From Elysia marginata (taxonomy: Eukaryota; Mollusca; Gastropoda; Plakobranchidae): a stretch of 29,753 nucleotides of DNA. Numbering within the stretch: the stretch's first letter is position 1; every line of letters begins with the position of its first letter. Position numbers and translations under genes: made by a program. The DNA lies in assembly GCA_019649035.1 (NCBI GenBank), contig BMAT01009626.1, positions 1,072,444 to 1,102,196 of the forward strand. Direction: 5' to 3'. The notes beneath the pieces were generated by a model that did no database searches, was not told where the DNA came from, and was given only the letters and a program-made list of their open reading frames with translations. This document shows positions 28,061 to 29,753 of the stretch, piece by piece.

Positions 28061-29753
28061 CTGTTCATAAAAAAAAATAAATGAAATTTTAGACAAAATT
28101 ATATTTTGCAAAACAAATTAAAAAAAACACAATTTGGCATATATTATTCATTATAATTGGTTCGTTATAATTCACAAAGTCCGTTCTTAATAAATTCAAA
28201 TTACTAAAGGTGATCTTATGACAGTTTCCTTAAAAAAACTTCATATGATTAGATTGAGTTAGCCATCAAAAAAAATATCAGCCTAAAAAGATCTGCAAAA
28301 AATACTTTACGACTTTTTTTAATCAGAGGAAAAGTCAAAAGCTCATTTTATAACTGATGTGCGAATGAGAGATGGATAAGGCATAACAAAACCCTCCAAT
28401 CATAAATTGTAAAACAGTAAATTCAAAATCAGAAAAAGAAAGAAAAAGCTATTGAAAATTAGTGCCACTTATTAAGTAAATGCAATTCTTTAAGAAACAT
28501 TGGAAGATCAAAATATTTTCAGCTTCATAACTGATTAAGAAAAAAAAAGTCAACCATCTTCCAATAGACTAGTTTTCTTTGTGGCTACCTCCAAGGTTAC
28601 TGAGCTAGTTAAATTAAATTAAGGGGTTAAAATGACAAGTTGATGGAAGCCAGTAGGTGATAAATAAATTACAGCTTTTTAACTTCCAACAATGTTATTA
28701 GTTTTAATACATTTCAATGTGGTCAATATGATGAATTTGAACAAAAAATAATATTCTAGTGTTATGAATATTTGATACACACAGCTTTTAAGTTGTTTTT
28801 TTATTGAACAAACTTGTAAACATTAACAGCCGTTGTTTGATTACAGATGTTATATTTGCAAAAGTAACTTTCAACAAAGGCAAATCACATTTTAATTGGA
28901 AAAATTATCAATAAAACGTAAGCTGCGAAAACATTGCAAGACCCCATATTAGTTTTCCTCAAAAGAACAATGAAAACCAATTTTTAAAGTATCCACAAAA
29001 AAACAAATTAAACATATTTAGATAATTTATTATTCTGAGATACTTTAGTATCCGGAACTTTTAACAAAAATGATCCTGTTTAATTTTCAGATTAGCTGTA
29101 CTAGTAGTTTTGAGTTCTACAAATTTCTTTCACAATTAATATAGGTTATGTAGTGCAAGGAACTATCCAAAAGTCCTAAAAATGGCCAAACCACCAAGTC
29201 ATTACAAGACAACTTAAAACATATTTTTTCAAACGAGTAACAGTCTTTGATAAGAAACCCTTTAATCGAACATAATATCCACCAAAATTTAACTTCTTAT
29301 TTGGATTAAATCAAGGATTGCTTTTTTTTAAAAGACTTTCCATTCCTTCAGTTTGATTTACTATGAATTATTGTATAAATTCGTCAGTCTTTCAATTGTA
29401 ATTTACTATACTGAAGGTATCTGTGCACACCTCCATTTTAGCAATTTGATTTTAACCTGTTTCAAATACAACTCCTTTATTGTTTTATTCATATTTTTCA
29501 TATAGAATTTAGTTTAATTTTTTCACACAACTTCAGGTAACTATGTACCTCAAATACATTTATTTAAAAATAGTGGCCTATTTCAATGCCAAAAAACTTT
29601 CCTTTTTTAAATGTATTTACCTTAAAAGTTGTTGCACCTCACGAGAACATTTTGTATAAGACAACAAATTGCACTTTTACAAATGTAAACTAAAAAAAAC
29701 TTTTGAAAAAATAGAAAACATCTAAAGGAAGGGATGTGTATTATTTGCTATTA
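28061..29753. other. Intronic sequence upstream of ceramide synthase exon A
   Basis: AT-rich sequence with no exon I can support. Both strands were read for the expected WRF-type membrane exon and homeobox-like exon of the ceramide synthase; neither was found. No mobile element was recognised. Confidence 0.6.

Noticed and set aside
29619-29671. Minus-strand 53-base candidate exon reading NLLSYTKCSREVQQLL before a GTAAAT donor, resembling the homeobox-like part of ceramide synthases
   Set aside because: The match is short. The following exon (WRF-type membrane segment) that must lie between it and exon A is absent from 28063-29618, and the acceptor is weak. Probably coincidence.
1-29753. CRISPR array, operon-like gene order or prokaryotic signals
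   Set aside because: None seen. The spliced gene, SINEs and microsatellites show animal nuclear DNA.

Overview
The window reads as animal nuclear DNA, most likely from a mollusc and probably a gastropod. It is AT-rich and intron-dominated, with GT-AG splice sites, tRNA-derived SINEs, a Penelope-like retroelement, (GA)n/(CT)n microsatellites, and many TAGATCTA- and TAGGCCTA-type palindromic words of the kind I associate with gastropod genomes. The lineage call is inference; the eukaryotic character is directly visible. A 20-base N run at 12101-12120 marks an assembly gap. Most of the window is intron and intergenic DNA.

The one gene that can be named is a ceramide synthase (CerS/LASS, TLC domain) on the minus strand. 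Its last six coding exons lie at 28060-28010, 27140-27048, 23715-23587, 23216-23110, 18859-18694 and 15509-15351. They splice into 234 residues in one frame, ending in a stop. The fragment carries the Lag1 motif with the HH pair and the HD...D motif, several membrane segments, and an acidic serine-rich tail like that of the CerS2-6 group. The N-terminal exons (start codon, first membrane segment, any homeobox-like domain) lie beyond the right edge.

Layout. 1-600: a possible terminal exon of an unrelated minus-strand gene. 600-7,900: no gene recognised; microsatellites, one minus-strand SINE, and three copies of a TA-flanked MITE with CAGTGGAACCTC-type ends. 7,900-15,350: no gene; purine (A)-rich on the plus strand, so U-rich in the CerS transcript sense, and it may include the CerS 3' UTR. 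15,510-18,693 (last intron): two SINEs and a duplicated GA-rich module. 18,860-23,109 (intron): a 3-kb Penelope-like element with RT and GIY-YIG endonuclease, framed by ~450-bp inverted repeats. 23,716-27,047 (intron): a 150-bp palindromic relative of that element, the dead C-terminus of a non-LTR retrotransposon, a TAGATCTA-rich stretch and an ATCG-word block. 28,061-29,753: intron leading to exons outside the window.

The mobile elements and the ceramide synthase have no apparent functional link; the elements sit in its introns. The most unusual signal is that the large and the small Penelope-type insertions share one terminal sequence, arranged as inverted repeats with a ribozyme-like core.
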